A stretch of 41,933 bases of DNA from Selenomonas sp. (lineage in GTDB: Bacteria; Bacillota; Negativicutes; Selenomonadales; Selenomonadaceae), in NCBI RefSeq assembly GCF_022771645.1, contig NZ_JALFCU010000068.1, forward strand, positions 1 to 41,933, given 5' to 3'. The notes under the pieces are model-generated. The model had not been told where the DNA came from, made no database searches, and was given only the letters and a program-made list of their open reading frames with translations. Each line of letters begins with the position of its first letter. The stretch's first letter is position 1. Positions 1-7,866 of the stretch are shown here, piece after piece. Made by a program: the position numbers and the translations under genes.

Positions 1-19
1 GAATCATAACGCCTGCATA

Positions 20-51
20 ACAAAACGGCGGCAGGAACACGCCCGCCGCCG
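20..51 (-). terminator. Intrinsic terminator after the HD-domain gene
   Basis: On the minus strand a G+C-only 7-bp stem (CGGCGGC at 26-32 with GCCGCCG at 45-51) is followed by TTTTGTTATG. It lies 16 bases past the HD-domain gene stop and should end the ydjC-thioesterase-HD transcript. Confidence 0.7.
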
Positions 52-66
52 CACAGCTTCAGCAAA

Positions 67-627
67 TCAGAATCCGAGCTCTTCCTTGTGCGCCTGCATC
101 CCTTTGATGCAGCACTCCATGACGTCGCCGGCCTCCATGCCAAGCATCGCAAAGCCCTGCTTGATGACGTCGCGGTTGCACTTCGCCGCGAAGCGCTTGT
201 CCTTGAACTTCTTCTTCAGCGACTTCACGGCCATGCCGTCGAGCCCCTCGGGGCGCATGAGGCCGTAGGCCTGCACGATGCCCGTGAGCTCATCGACCGT
301 GTAGAGGCTCTTCTGGATCGGCGTCGCCGGTTCCGGCTCGTCGACGCAGAGCCCCCAACCGTGCGAGATGATCGTCTCGATTGTCTCGTCATCAACGCCC
401 TCCGGCACCAAGAGCTCGCGCACGTGCTTGCAGTGCTCATCCGGGAATTTTTCGTAATCGACATCATGGAGATAACCGACGGCCTCCCAATAGCCTTTGT
501 CCTCGCCGAAATGCTCCGCCATCGCGCCCATCGCCGCGCTGACCGCCGCTGCGTGCGTGAAGAGGTGTTCCTCCGTCGTGTGCTTCTTCAAAATGCTTTT
601 CGCTTGCTCGAGCGTCAACTGTGCCAT
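67..627 (-). CDS. HD-domain phosphohydrolase-like protein
   Basis: The protein (186 residues from the chosen start) belongs to the HD superfamily of metal-dependent phosphohydrolases. An early His (in HLFTHA), the HD pair in YLHDVDYE, a later His in SHGWG and an Asp in TVDELTG are placed as in HD-domain metal sites. The substrate cannot be told from sequence. An upstream in-frame ATG exists at 642, but a GGAGGT ribosome-binding site sits between the two ATGs, 7 bases before the ATG at 627, so 627 is the start. It is the last gene of an apparent three-gene operon behind a thioesterase (33-bp gap) and a YdjC-like deacetylase, and is followed by a terminator at 20-51. No signal peptide or membrane segment is seen, so it is probably cytoplasmic. 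Confidence 0.85.
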   Translation of the reverse strand: MAQLTLEQAKSILKKHTTEEHLFTHAAAVSAAMGAMAEHFGEDKGYWEAVGYLHDVDYEKFPDEHCKHVRELLVPEGVDDETIETIISHGWGLCVDEPEPATPIQKSLYTVDELTGIVQAYGLMRPEGLDGMAVKSLKKKFKDKRFAAKCNRDVIKQGFAMLGMEAGDVMECCIKGMQAHKEELGF

Positions 628-660
628 ATCGATAACCTCCATTGTCTGGTAGAAATGTGC

Positions 661-1110
661 TTATTCCTCGTCCTCTTCCTCGAACAATCCGAGCACGTAG
701 AACGTCCCGTGCCCTTTTGCGTAGAGTTTGCCCGCCGCATCGCGGATCTCGCTCTCGCACGTCATCGTGCGGCGGCCGTCGTGGAGCACCGTGCCCTTCG
801 CGATGAGGCGCGTCGTCAGCGGCACGGAGTGCATGAAGTCCATGCCGAGGTCGATCGTCACGACCTTCTTGTTCTTCGCGAGGCATGCCGCGCCGCAGGC
901 CGTGTCCGCGAGCGTCATGAGCACGCCGCCGTGCACGATGCCGTAGAGGTTCGTGTGCTCGTCCTCGACCTGGAGCTCGAGGTGCACGCCGCCGTCGTCC
1001 GTCGCGATGACCTGCGCGTGAAGATATTCGATGAACGGATTGCGATGATAAAAGACGATGATGTCCTTCTGTAATTTCGTGAGATTCGTTTCTTCCATGC
1101 GTTCTGCCAT
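661..1110 (-). CDS. PaaI-family hotdog-fold thioesterase
   Basis: A 149-residue single-domain hotdog thioesterase of the PaaI/YbgC-like group, expected to hydrolyse an acyl-CoA. The family signature is visible as YGIVHGGVLMTLADTACG: the H-G-G turn followed by the Asp of the central helix. The start at 1110 is chosen because AGGAGG lies 6 bases upstream; a longer frame to 1164 would overlap the upstream deacetylase gene and has no ribosome-binding site. The C-terminus ends in an acidic run (EEEDEE). It lies 25 bp after the YdjC-like gene and 33 bp before the HD-domain gene, which suggests co-transcription. The physiological substrate is unknown. Confidence 0.88.
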   Translation of the reverse strand: MAERMEETNLTKLQKDIIVFYHRNPFIEYLHAQVIATDDGGVHLELQVEDEHTNLYGIVHGGVLMTLADTACGAACLAKNKKVVTIDLGMDFMHSVPLTTRLIAKGTVLHDGRRTMTCESEIRDAAGKLYAKGHGTFYVLGLFEEEDEE

Positions 1111-1135
1111 GTCGTTTCCTCCTGCATGCCTTCCA

Positions 1136-1999
1136 TTATAACAGGATTTCCGAGAAACGGACACTCGTCAGCGCATTTTTTGAAAACGCTGCGCGCACGT
1201 CCGCCGACGTCGCGGCAGTAAACTCCACTTCGAAATCATGCTGCCACCGCGTGAACGGCACGAGCGCAGCGTTCGACGTGCCCGGATGCATCATGACTTC
1301 CGTCGCGCCTGCGTTCTTCGTGCGCGCCAAAGAATCTGCGAGCTGCACGAGGAACGCCGGCGTGACCGCCGCGCCCGCGACGAGACCGGCGAAATGCGCG
1401 GGCGCGGCAAACCCGCGCCGCCGCGCGAGCCTCCGCGCGCGCACGCCAAGCGCATAGAGCCCCGCGCGTCCGATGATGTCGCCGAGCCCGCCCGCGAGCC
1501 ACGCGCTTTCCCCGACATCGACCTGCGAGATGCGCACGGCACGGATGCCGAACGATTCCGCCACATCGAGCGCGATCGAAAAAATCCCCGGCAGCATGTG
1601 GATGTGCTGATGGCTGTCGACATGGTCGGGATGAATCCCCGCCGCGACGATCTTTTCTGCTTGCGCCATGAGCTCGCGTCGGATGTCCGTGCGGCGGATG
1701 CGGCCGCGAAGAAAGTCTTTGACGAACGCGCCATGTTCCGGACGGAAGCGGCTGTCCGTGCCCACGAGCGACGGGATGTTTTCCGGCGGTAGCACCGGCC
1801 GCCCGTCAACGAGCGTGAAATGGATGCCGACGCCGAGCGTCGGATGCGCCTTTGCGATATCGACAGCATCGTCGAACGCCGGCTCGCCCGCCATGAGGCT
1901 CGCCGAACGAAGCAATCCGCGCTCGACGCTTTCACGCACGGCCGCATTGATGCAGGCATGACGGCCGAAATCATCGGCATTCAAAAGAATCTGTGGCAT
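1136..1999 (-). CDS. YdjC/ChbG-family carbohydrate deacetylase
   Basis: A 287-residue member of the YdjC family, metal-dependent deacetylases acting on N-acetylated oligosaccharides or glycolipids (ChbG and the hopanoid-associated HpnK are relatives). Visible motifs: NADDFG at residues 7-12 (metal-binding Asp), GIHFTL, and DSHQHIHMLPG with two metal-ligand type His. Start ATG at 1999 has an AAGGAAG site upstream; the frame continues to 2098 without a better start and that part runs into the promoter and the cbiK terminator. The family is clear; the substrate is not. It heads the operon ending at the terminator at 20-51. The C-terminal third is Arg/Ala-rich, which reflects the local G+C bias. 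Confidence 0.88.
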   Translation of the reverse strand: MPQILLNADDFGRHACINAAVRESVERGLLRSASLMAGEPAFDDAVDIAKAHPTLGVGIHFTLVDGRPVLPPENIPSLVGTDSRFRPEHGAFVKDFLRGRIRRTDIRRELMAQAEKIVAAGIHPDHVDSHQHIHMLPGIFSIALDVAESFGIRAVRISQVDVGESAWLAGGLGDIIGRAGLYALGVRARRLARRRGFAAPAHFAGLVAGAAVTPAFLVQLADSLARTKNAGATEVMMHPGTSNAALVPFTRWQHDFEVEFTAATSADVRAAFSKNALTSVRFSEILL

Positions 2000-2029
2000 G
2001 AAAGAAACTTCCTTTTGTGTTTTATTTCG

Positions 2030-2047
2030 CTGTGACACAGTATAGCA
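2030..2047 (-). promoter_or_regulatory. Extended -10 promoter of the ydjC operon with inverted repeat
   Basis: The minus strand reads TGC TATACT (2039-2047), an extended -10 element; no good -35 is present. The perfect 11-bp inverted repeat CTGTGACACAG (2030-2040) lies where transcription would start and may be an operator. Confidence 0.5.
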
Positions 2048-2066
2048 CGAAGACGTGACGAAAGGG

Positions 2067-2105
2067 AAACAAAAAGCAGGGCACATTCCGTAGAACATGC
2101 CCTGC
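2067..2105 (-). terminator. Intrinsic terminator after cbiK
   Basis: The minus strand forms a 13-bp stem (2093-2105 with 2076-2088, one G-U pair) with a TACG tetraloop followed by TTTTTGTTT. It lies about 30 bases past the cbiK stop. Confidence 0.9.
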
Positions 2106-2136
2106 CCGGAGGTTGGTTGTTTGGATGAAAGCGGGA

Positions 2137-3129
2137 TTACTCAGCTTCGAGCGCATCCCACGCGTCATTCGCGCGCTGGACGTAGAGGTCGCGGATCTGC
2201 TGGTTCTCGCCGATGCCGTGGATGTAGGCGTCGACCGTGAAACCCTCGGCTTCGAGCTGCGACTTGTGGCTGTCCGGCTCATCGCCCGCCATGTCATTGT
2301 TCGCATGATCGCCGGCGACCATCATCATCGGCATGAGCGTGATGTGCTTGATGCCGTTCGCCTTCAGCTTCGGCAGCACCGTCTCGAGGGACGGCCAGCC
2401 TTCGACCGTGTAGACGTAGACGTTCTTGAGGCCCATCTCGTCGATCTTCGCCTGGATGACGGAATAGTACGCGTTCGAAACCTGCGGCGTGCCATGCGCC
2501 ATGATGAGGATGGCATCGCTCTTGCCCTGCTTCGGGAACTGCGACTTCAGCGCGTTAATCGTCTCCGTCACGTCATCGGCCTGGTCTTCCTGGCCCTGCC
2601 AATACATGAGCGACGTGCCGAGCGTCATCTTCTTGAACTCGTTCTTGTAGTTGTCGTACACGCCCTTGTCATACGCATACTCCATGCCCGGGATGACGTC
2701 GAGCGTCGCGAGCGCGATGCGGCTGTAGCCCTCGGCCTTGAGCTGCTCGAGCGCCTCTTCCGGCGTCGGATACTTGATGCCCTCTTTCGCCGCGATGCGG
2801 TCGATGATGATGTGGCTCGTGAACGCCGTGACGACTTTGACGTCCGGATGCGCGGCCTGGATCTCCGCAACTGTCGCGTCGATCGTCTTCTCACGCGTAT
2901 CCTTGAACGTCGTGCCAAAGCTCATGACGACGATGGCATCCTTGTTCGCGAGGTTCTGGAGCTCCGGCGTCTCATGCTTCAGCACACCGATCTGCGACGC
3001 TTCGAGGAGCGCCGGCGTCGCGTCCTTGACTTCCGGATTCAGAGAATAGGCCGCGTCCGCCTGCGGCGCAAAGCCGACGAGCGCCGTAGCGGCGAGCGAT
3101 GCAGCGAGCACGTTTTTCCAGTTCTTCAT
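2137..3129 (-). CDS. cbiK: Exported sirohydrochlorin cobaltochelatase CbiK
   Basis: A 330-residue anaerobic-pathway cobalt chelatase of the CbiK family, which inserts Co2+ into sirohydrochlorin or precorrin-2. The family match is strong: SFGTTFKDTREKTIDA near residue 70, MAHGTP with His212 and GDHANNDM with His275, the two His expected to bind metal. The first 26 residues form a classical signal peptide (Lys near the start, Ala/Leu core, ADA-A cleavage site), so the enzyme should lie outside the cytoplasmic membrane. Periplasmic CbiK forms are known from Desulfovibrio. The start at 3129 has AAGGGGG upstream; a longer frame to 3243 is non-coding riboswitch sequence. Transcription is controlled by the cobalamin riboswitch at 3237-3440. 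Exported CbiK might act in tetrapyrrole or metal handling rather than straightforward B12 synthesis. Confidence 0.92.
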   Translation of the reverse strand: MKNWKNVLAASLAATALVGFAPQADAAYSLNPEVKDATPALLEASQIGVLKHETPELQNLANKDAIVVMSFGTTFKDTREKTIDATVAEIQAAHPDVKVVTAFTSHIIIDRIAAKEGIKYPTPEEALEQLKAEGYSRIALATLDVIPGMEYAYDKGVYDNYKNEFKKMTLGTSLMYWQGQEDQADDVTETINALKSQFPKQGKSDAILIMAHGTPQVSNAYYSVIQAKIDEMGLKNVYVYTVEGWPSLETVLPKLKANGIKHITLMPMMMVAGDHANNDMAGDEPDSHKSQLEAEGFTVDAYIHGIGENQQIRDLYVQRANDAWDALEAE

Positions 3130-3163
3130 AGAAAAATCCCCCTTGCCTCTTCTGGCAATACAT

Positions 3164-3196
3164 GAAAAAAGACCTTTTTCCCCACGGAAAAAGGCC
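3164..3196 (-). terminator. Riboswitch expression-platform terminator before cbiK
   Basis: The minus strand forms an 11-bp stem of GGCCTTTTTCC with GGAAAAAGGTC (3186-3196 with 3171-3181, one G-U pair, loop GTGG) followed by TTTTTTC. It sits between the cobalamin aptamer and the cbiK start, as expected for a transcription-terminating B12 switch. Confidence 0.9.
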
Positions 3197-3236
3197 AAAG
3201 CATACTGCTGCTCCGAGTCCCCTTCCCATCTCTCGT

Positions 3237-3440
3237 GGGTCATGCGGTGACTATGCAGCAGGCAGTTCTCCTGGCTTGGTTCATTGCGCCTCCGCGCCTT
3301 CCCAAAGAGGCTCTGCCCTCTTCAGTGGCGTCCATGCGGAAGCGCTCCCCCTACAGTGGCGGGACCGCGCCGGACTCGATGCCTTGCGGCATCCGTACCG
3401 GCTTCTCTATTGAGTCTTGCGACACCTGCTCTTGTCCTAT
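3237..3440 (-). promoter_or_regulatory. Cobalamin riboswitch (B12 box) controlling cbiK
   Basis: This stretch holds no gene. On the minus strand it carries cobalamin-riboswitch landmarks in order: GCGGTCCCGCCACTGT, a second GCCACTG followed by GGGAAGG, and the B12 box AGCCAGGAGAACTGCC (consensus has ACCTGCC at the end). It is preceded by a consensus promoter and followed by an intrinsic terminator, so cobalamin binding should switch off cbiK transcription. Outer boundaries are approximate. Confidence 0.93.
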
Positions 3441-3465
3441 GCAATTTTGGTCTTGCGACGACTTT

Positions 3466-3494
3466 ATATTACGATAACTGAAAAGAATTGTCAA
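3466..3494 (-). promoter_or_regulatory. Sigma-70-type promoter of the riboswitch-cbiK unit
   Basis: The minus strand has TTGACA (3489-3494), a 17-bp spacer and TAATAT (3466-3471). It lies just past the sigH stop and upstream of the cobalamin aptamer. Confidence 0.85.
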
Positions 3495-3500
3495 GATACA

Positions 3501-4277
3501 TCAAGGGTCTTCGTACCCGTCCGGCGCCTCATAGCCGACGTAGCCGCTCGGGCCGTCCATGCGGCGGCGGTTGATGGCCGAAAGGCCGTGGTAAACCGTC
3601 GAGAGGTCGATGCCCTCGCCGCGGTTTTCCATGTATTTTTCGAGCTTGCGCTTCACGCGCTGGAGCGCGTTGTCGATGGATTTCACATGACGATGAAGGT
3701 CGCCGGCGATTTCCTGATACGACTTGCCATCGAGGTAGCTCATGAGGACTTTCCACTCGAGATCGGAGAGGATCTCTTCCATCTTTTTCTCGATGTCGCC
3801 GAACTCCTCCTGGCTGATGACGAGCTCTTCGGGGTCGGACACCTTCGCGCCCGAGAGCACATCGAGGAGCGTGCGGTCGCTGTCCTCGTCGTAAATCGGC
3901 TTGTTCAGCGAGATGTACGAGTTCAGCGGGATGTGCTTCTGCCGCGTCGCCGTCTTGATGGCCGTGATGATCTGGCGCGTGACGCAGAGCTCGGCGAACG
4001 CGCGGAACGACGCGAGCTTGTCGTTGCGGAAATCGCGCACGGCCTTGTAAAAGCCGATCATGCCCTCTTGGATGATGTCCTCGCGATCCGCGCCGATGAG
4101 GAAATACGAGCGTGCTTTCGCGCGCACGAAATTCCGGTATTTGTTGATGAGGTAATCGAGCGCCGTGCTGTTGCAATGGTCTTTGATCTCGGTGATGAGC
4201 TCCTCGTCCGTCAGATGATCGAATTCGTTGATCTCTTCGGGGCTCATCCCCATGTTTTCATTCGCTTCTGCTTCCAT
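3501..4277 (-). CDS. sigH: RNA polymerase sigma factor SigH
   Basis: A sigma-70 family factor of the SigH/Spo0H group, which in Firmicutes directs transition-phase and early sporulation genes. Region 2 is recognisable around YRNFVRAKARSYFLIGADREDIIQEGMIGFYKAVRDF, and a region 4 helix-turn-helix around LSDLEWKVLMSYLDGKSYQEIA. The frame opens with GTG at 4283, but the AAGGGG site is only 3 bases from it and 9 bases from the ATG at 4277, which is preferred (258 residues). The C-terminal tail after the helix-turn-helix is longer than in Bacillus SigH and its function is unknown. It has its own promoter at 4328-4357. Whether this organism sporulates cannot be told from the window. Confidence 0.93.
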   Translation of the reverse strand: MEAEANENMGMSPEEINEFDHLTDEELITEIKDHCNSTALDYLINKYRNFVRAKARSYFLIGADREDIIQEGMIGFYKAVRDFRNDKLASFRAFAELCVTRQIITAIKTATRQKHIPLNSYISLNKPIYDEDSDRTLLDVLSGAKVSDPEELVISQEEFGDIEKKMEEILSDLEWKVLMSYLDGKSYQEIAGDLHRHVKSIDNALQRVKRKLEKYMENRGEGIDLSTVYHGLSAINRRRMDGPSGYVGYEAPDGYEDP

Positions 4278-4327
4278 ACGCACGTTCCCCTTCGTGTGTT
4301 CTTTACTCTTTTTCTTTTACAAAGGAG

Positions 4328-4357
4328 ATTATACCGCAAAAAAGAGGGTTGCGTCAA
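4328..4357 (-). promoter_or_regulatory. Promoter of sigH
   Basis: The minus strand has TTGACG (4352-4357), an 18-bp spacer and a perfect TATAAT (4328-4333), between the end of rlmB and the sigH start. Confidence 0.85.
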
Positions 4358-4374
4358 GTTGAGGGACTTCAGGC

Positions 4375-5211
4375 CTACTTGTTGACCGAAAGTCTCTGCC
4401 GCAGCGCCGCATACATCAGGACGGAGCCCGCGACGGACGCGTTGAGCGAATTGATCTTGCCGACCATCGGCAGGCTTACGATGATGTCACACGTCTCCTT
4501 CGTCAAGCGGCTCATGCCCTTGCCCTCGCTGCCGACGACGAGCACGAGCGGGCCCGTGAGGTCGGCCGCGTCGTACGGCGTGCCGTCCATGTCCGCGCCG
4601 ACGACCCAGCAGCCACGTTCTTTCAGCAATTTCAATGTCTGCACGACGTTGCCGATGCGCGCGACTGGCACGTGCTCGACCGCGCCAGCGGACGTCTTCG
4701 CGACCGTCGCGTTGAGCGGCACGCTGCGGCGGCGCGGGATGAGGATGCCATGCGCGCCGACGGCGTCCGCCGTGCGCAGCAACGCGCCGAGGTTATGCGG
4801 ATCCTCGAGCTCGTCGAGCAAGACGAGGAACGGCGGCTCGCCCTTCGCCTCGGCGCGCGCCAAGATGTCATCGAGCTCGACATACGGCACGGGCGCGACA
4901 TATGCGAGCACGCCTTGATGACGATGGCCGGCCGCAAGCGCGTCAATCTTCGAGCGTTCCACCGATTGCACAACAACGCCGCGCTCTTTTGCGAGCGCGA
5001 CGAGCTCTTGTATATCATGCGGCCGGTCGCCATGCGCGAGCAAGATCTTATTGATGCCGCGCCCGGCCTTCAGCGCCTCGACGACGGCATTGCGGCCGAC
5101 AAGGACGTCGTCGGGAAGTTCTTGTGGCGCATCGCGTTTCTCTCGTGGCGTATCACGATGCGGCAGATGTTTTTTCGCTGGCGTGCGATGTTTTTTTTCA
5201 AAACGATCCAT
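4375..5211 (-). CDS. rlmB: 23S rRNA (guanosine-2'-O-)-methyltransferase RlmB
   Basis: A 278-residue SPOUT-class methyltransferase of the TrmH/RlmB family, which 2'-O-methylates a conserved guanosine of 23S rRNA using SAM. A short basic N-terminal tail is followed by a substrate-binding domain (VGRNAVVEALKAG) and the knotted catalytic domain with the family motifs LDELEDPHNLGALLRTADAVG, VVGSEGKGMSRL and SLNASVAGSVLMYAALRQR. The start ATG has GAGGATGAAGC upstream. It follows thyX by 9 bp and belongs to the cysS-side cluster. An eight-A run occurs at codons 4-7 (plus-strand T run at 5191-5198), mentioned only as a possible slippage site. Confidence 0.94.
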   Translation of the reverse strand: MDRFEKKHRTPAKKHLPHRDTPREKRDAPQELPDDVLVGRNAVVEALKAGRGINKILLAHGDRPHDIQELVALAKERGVVVQSVERSKIDALAAGHRHQGVLAYVAPVPYVELDDILARAEAKGEPPFLVLLDELEDPHNLGALLRTADAVGAHGILIPRRRSVPLNATVAKTSAGAVEHVPVARIGNVVQTLKLLKERGCWVVGADMDGTPYDAADLTGPLVLVVGSEGKGMSRLTKETCDIIVSLPMVGKINSLNASVAGSVLMYAALRQRLSVNK

Positions 5212-5220
5212 GCTTCATCC

Positions 5221-5919
5221 TCAATCGTCCGGCTCGCGCAGTTTCATCATTTCTGCAAAGCGCCCGCATGTCATGTCGCCTTCCGGGCAGCGGCCCGTGT
5301 TGACGCAGCTCGCGCCCGCGTTGTGGAACAGCGTCGGCGCGACTTTTTTTACCTCAGCGAGCATCTTGTACGCGAGGTCGCGGATTTCCCATTGCGCGCG
5401 ATAGCAGCAGCGCAGGTTGAAGAAATGCAGCAGCGAGCGTGCATTCATCGTCACGAGAATCTTCGTCTCCGTCGCGTTGGCGAGGACGTAGCGTGCGTCC
5501 TCTTTCGGGATGCCGAGCGCCGTGAGCTCGTCGTACGTCTTGCGGATGTCGGCGATGAGCTTGTCGTATTTCGCTTTCGCTTCCGCATTCGCTGCAATCG
5601 TCGGCGGCGTGATGTACTGGAAGCCGTGCGCAGCGACATAGCGTTGCGACTGCTGGTCGTAGCTCGCGATGCGATGGCGCACGAGCTGGTGCGTGAGCAC
5701 GCGGCTGACGCCTTCGACGCCGAACGTGAACGAGACATGCTCGATCGTCGAGGCGTGGCCGAGCTTCACCATTTTCTTGACCATGGCGCGGACTTTTTCA
5801 TCGCTGAGCTTTTCCGAGAGCTCTTCTGCGCCGACGGCAGAGTAACAGAGCCGGGCAGCCATGGCGACGACGCGCTCGGGCTCCGGCGTATAGTCAAGCA
5901 GTTTGACCTTGATGGGCAA
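5221..5919 (-). CDS. thyX: Flavin-dependent thymidylate synthase ThyX
   Basis: A 232-residue FAD-dependent thymidylate synthase converting dUMP to dTMP with methylenetetrahydrofolate as carbon donor and NAD(P)H as reductant. The ThyX signature RHRxxSxxxxSxR is present as RHR IASYDQQSQR at residues 81-93. The start is TTG at 5919, with AAGGAG 9 bases upstream; a nearby ATG in the upstream sequence is out of frame. It begins 3 bp after mrnC stops, so it is translated from the same transcript. No thyA is seen in this window, so this could be the only thymidylate synthase, but that is an inference. Confidence 0.95.
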   Translation of the reverse strand: MPIKVKLLDYTPEPERVVAMAARLCYSAVGAEELSEKLSDEKVRAMVKKMVKLGHASTIEHVSFTFGVEGVSRVLTHQLVRHRIASYDQQSQRYVAAHGFQYITPPTIAANAEAKAKYDKLIADIRKTYDELTALGIPKEDARYVLANATETKILVTMNARSLLHFFNLRCCYRAQWEIRDLAYKMLAEVKKVAPTLFHNAGASCVNTGRCPEGDMTCGRFAEMMKLREPDD

Positions 5920-5922
5920 AAT

Positions 5923-6423
5923 TCATGTCTCCTTTTCGTGGATGTCTTTCATGATGGCCTGGGCGATGGCTTGGAACGACGCCTCGGCGAGTTCTTCGAG
6001 ACGCGCCGTCTCATGGCGCAGATACAGGCTGCCCAAGAGCGCCTCGAATCCCGTGCTCGAATGGTATTCGGCGACGGTCGCGCTGCGCGGCGCATGGCTC
6101 TTCGCGTTGCGCGCGCGGCGGTAGATGGCTTTTTCGTCCTCGGTCAGCATCGGCTCGATCGCGAGATACGCTTTGTGCTGCCAGACGGCCGAGACGATCT
6201 GCGCGCTGAACGCATGGAGCGCGCGGACGTTCGACTGGTCAAATGAAAGCAGGCGTGTACGGACGAACAGGTGGAAATAGGCGTCGCCGACATAGGCGAG
6301 GACGAGGGAGTTCATCTGACGGATGTCATAATCCGTGAGTTCGCCGTGGCGCTCTATGAGATGCCCCGCGTCATCCGCTTCGAACATCATGGCGACGAGG
6401 CGCTGGAACGATTCAAATTTCAT
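5923..6423 (-). CDS. mrnC: Mini-ribonuclease III (MrnC)
   Basis: A 166-residue RNase III-like catalytic domain without a double-stranded-RNA-binding domain, as in Bacillus MrnC, which trims 23S rRNA precursors. The RNase III signature region is MNSLVLAYVGDAYFHLFVRTRL, and the second acidic segment is STGFEALLGSLYL. The gene starts 3 bp after the cysS stop; no strong ribosome-binding site is present, so translational coupling to cysS is likely. The cysS-mrnC-rlmB neighbourhood is conserved in many Firmicutes, which supports the call. Confidence 0.92.
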   Translation of the reverse strand: MKFESFQRLVAMMFEADDAGHLIERHGELTDYDIRQMNSLVLAYVGDAYFHLFVRTRLLSFDQSNVRALHAFSAQIVSAVWQHKAYLAIEPMLTEDEKAIYRRARNAKSHAPRSATVAEYHSSTGFEALLGSLYLRHETARLEELAEASFQAIAQAIMKDIHEKET

Positions 6424-6426
6424 ACG

Positions 6427-7854
6427 TCAGATGCGCTTCCAGCGCACGCCGCTCTTCGTATCCTCGAGTGCGACGCCCGCATCCTTGAGCTCATCGCGGA
6501 TTTTGTCGGCGAGCGCCCAGTTCTTTTCCTTGCGCGCGTCCTGGCGGATGGCGATGATGAGATCCATGAGCTTTTCGGCGAGGCCGTCGGACGCAGCTGC
6601 TTCCTGCTGCTCGAACAGGCCGATGATGCCGGCCATGGCGTCCCAAGCGGCTTTGACGTCCGCGAAATGCTTCGCGTCGAACGCTGCGCCGTCCGTGACG
6701 GACTGGAAATAGATGTTGATTTCTTTCGACAGCGCGAACATCTCGCTGATGGCGAGCGCCGTGTTGAAGTCATCATCCATGGCCGCATCGAATGCCGCTT
6801 TGCAGGTCGCCGCCTTTTCGGCAAGAGCGGCCGCCGTGTCGCCGTCACCCGTTTTCTTCACGAGCTCTTCCACATAGCCCTGCGTCGTCTGCAGGCGGCC
6901 GAGGCTCGTCTGCGCTTCCTTGATGCGGTCTTCGCTGAAGTCAAGCGGGCTGCGGTAATGCGTCTGGAGGATGAAGAAGCGCACGACTTCGCCCGGATAC
7001 TGCTTCAGGATGTCTTCGACGGTGAAGAAGTTGTTCTTTGACTTCGACATCTTTTCGTTGTGGATCGTGATGAAGCCGTTGTGCACCCAATACTGCGCGA
7101 AGCTGTGGTCGTCGCTGAGGCAGGCCTGACTCTGCGCGATCTCGTTCTCGTGATGCGGGAAGATGAGGTCGCTGCCGCCGCCGTGGAAGTCGAATTTCTT
7201 GCCAAGGTATTTCAGCGACATCGTCGAGCACTCGATGTGCCAGCCGGGGCGGCCTTTGCCCCACGGGCTGTCCCACGAAGGCTCGCCGGGCTTCGCCGAT
7301 TTCCAGAGTGCGAAGTCCATCGGGTGATGCTTGCGCTCGTCGACTTCGATGCGCGCGCCGGCCTGCATGTCGGAGAGCTGTCTGCCACTGAGCTTGCCGT
7401 AACCGTGGAATTTTTCGACGCTGTAGAAGACGTCACCATTATCGAGCGCATAGGCGTAGCCTTTGTCGATGAGGGTCTGCACCATGTGGATGATGTCCGC
7501 CATCGTCTCGCTGACGCGCGGATAGAGGTCGGCGCGTCGCACGCCGAGCGCGTCCATGGAATGGAAGTAAATGGCAATGTTGCGGTCGGCGACGTCTTTC
7601 CACGTCGTATGCTCTTTGTTCGCCGTGTTGATGATCTTGTCGTCAACGTCGGTAAAGTTCTGGATATAGTGAACCTTGTAGCCCCGCGCGGCGAAGTAAC
7701 GGCGGATGACGTCCCACGTCACGAACGGGCGCGCGTTGCCGATGTGCGGCGCGTTGTACGGCGTGACGCCGCAACAATAGATCGAGACCTCGCCTGGTTT
7801 GATGGGTCGGAATGTTTCTTTCTGGCGGGTCATCGTATTATAAACTTTCAGCAT
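6427..7854 (-). CDS. cysS: Cysteinyl-tRNA synthetase
   Basis: A 475-residue class I aminoacyl-tRNA synthetase that charges tRNA-Cys. The HIGH motif appears as HIGN at residues 37-40, the KMSKS loop is intact (EKMSKSKNN), and zinc-ligand positions typical of CysS are visible (YCCGVT; WHIECSTMS; HHENE). Full length compared with the usual 460-480 residues. It lies between ispF (12-bp gap) and mrnC (3-bp gap) in a run of closely packed minus-strand genes. Confidence 0.97.
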   Translation of the reverse strand: MLKVYNTMTRQKETFRPIKPGEVSIYCCGVTPYNAPHIGNARPFVTWDVIRRYFAARGYKVHYIQNFTDVDDKIINTANKEHTTWKDVADRNIAIYFHSMDALGVRRADLYPRVSETMADIIHMVQTLIDKGYAYALDNGDVFYSVEKFHGYGKLSGRQLSDMQAGARIEVDERKHHPMDFALWKSAKPGEPSWDSPWGKGRPGWHIECSTMSLKYLGKKFDFHGGGSDLIFPHHENEIAQSQACLSDDHSFAQYWVHNGFITIHNEKMSKSKNNFFTVEDILKQYPGEVVRFFILQTHYRSPLDFSEDRIKEAQTSLGRLQTTQGYVEELVKKTGDGDTAAALAEKAATCKAAFDAAMDDDFNTALAISEMFALSKEINIYFQSVTDGAAFDAKHFADVKAAWDAMAGIIGLFEQQEAAASDGLAEKLMDLIIAIRQDARKEKNWALADKIRDELKDAGVALEDTKSGVRWKRI

Positions 7855-7866
7855 AAAGATTGCTCC

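Noticed and set aside
88..1074. Long open frames on the strand opposite to known genes, also at 4672-6246, 8544-10235, 19710-21140, 22011-23324 and 36334-38421
   Set aside because: They are Arg/Ala/Asp/Val-rich mirror frames caused by the G+C-rich codon bias of the minus-strand genes, lack family resemblance and lie entirely over well-supported genes.
3130..3243. N-terminal extension of cbiK upstream of the signal peptide
   Set aside because: The extra codons lie in the riboswitch terminator and the 3' side of the aptamer; the ATG at 3129 has its own ribosome-binding site and begins the signal peptide.
5191..5198. Eight-A run near the rlmB start as a phase-variation switch
   Set aside because: The frame is intact with eight A, rlmB is a core gene, and A runs of this length are common by chance; unlike mod, there is no broken frame.
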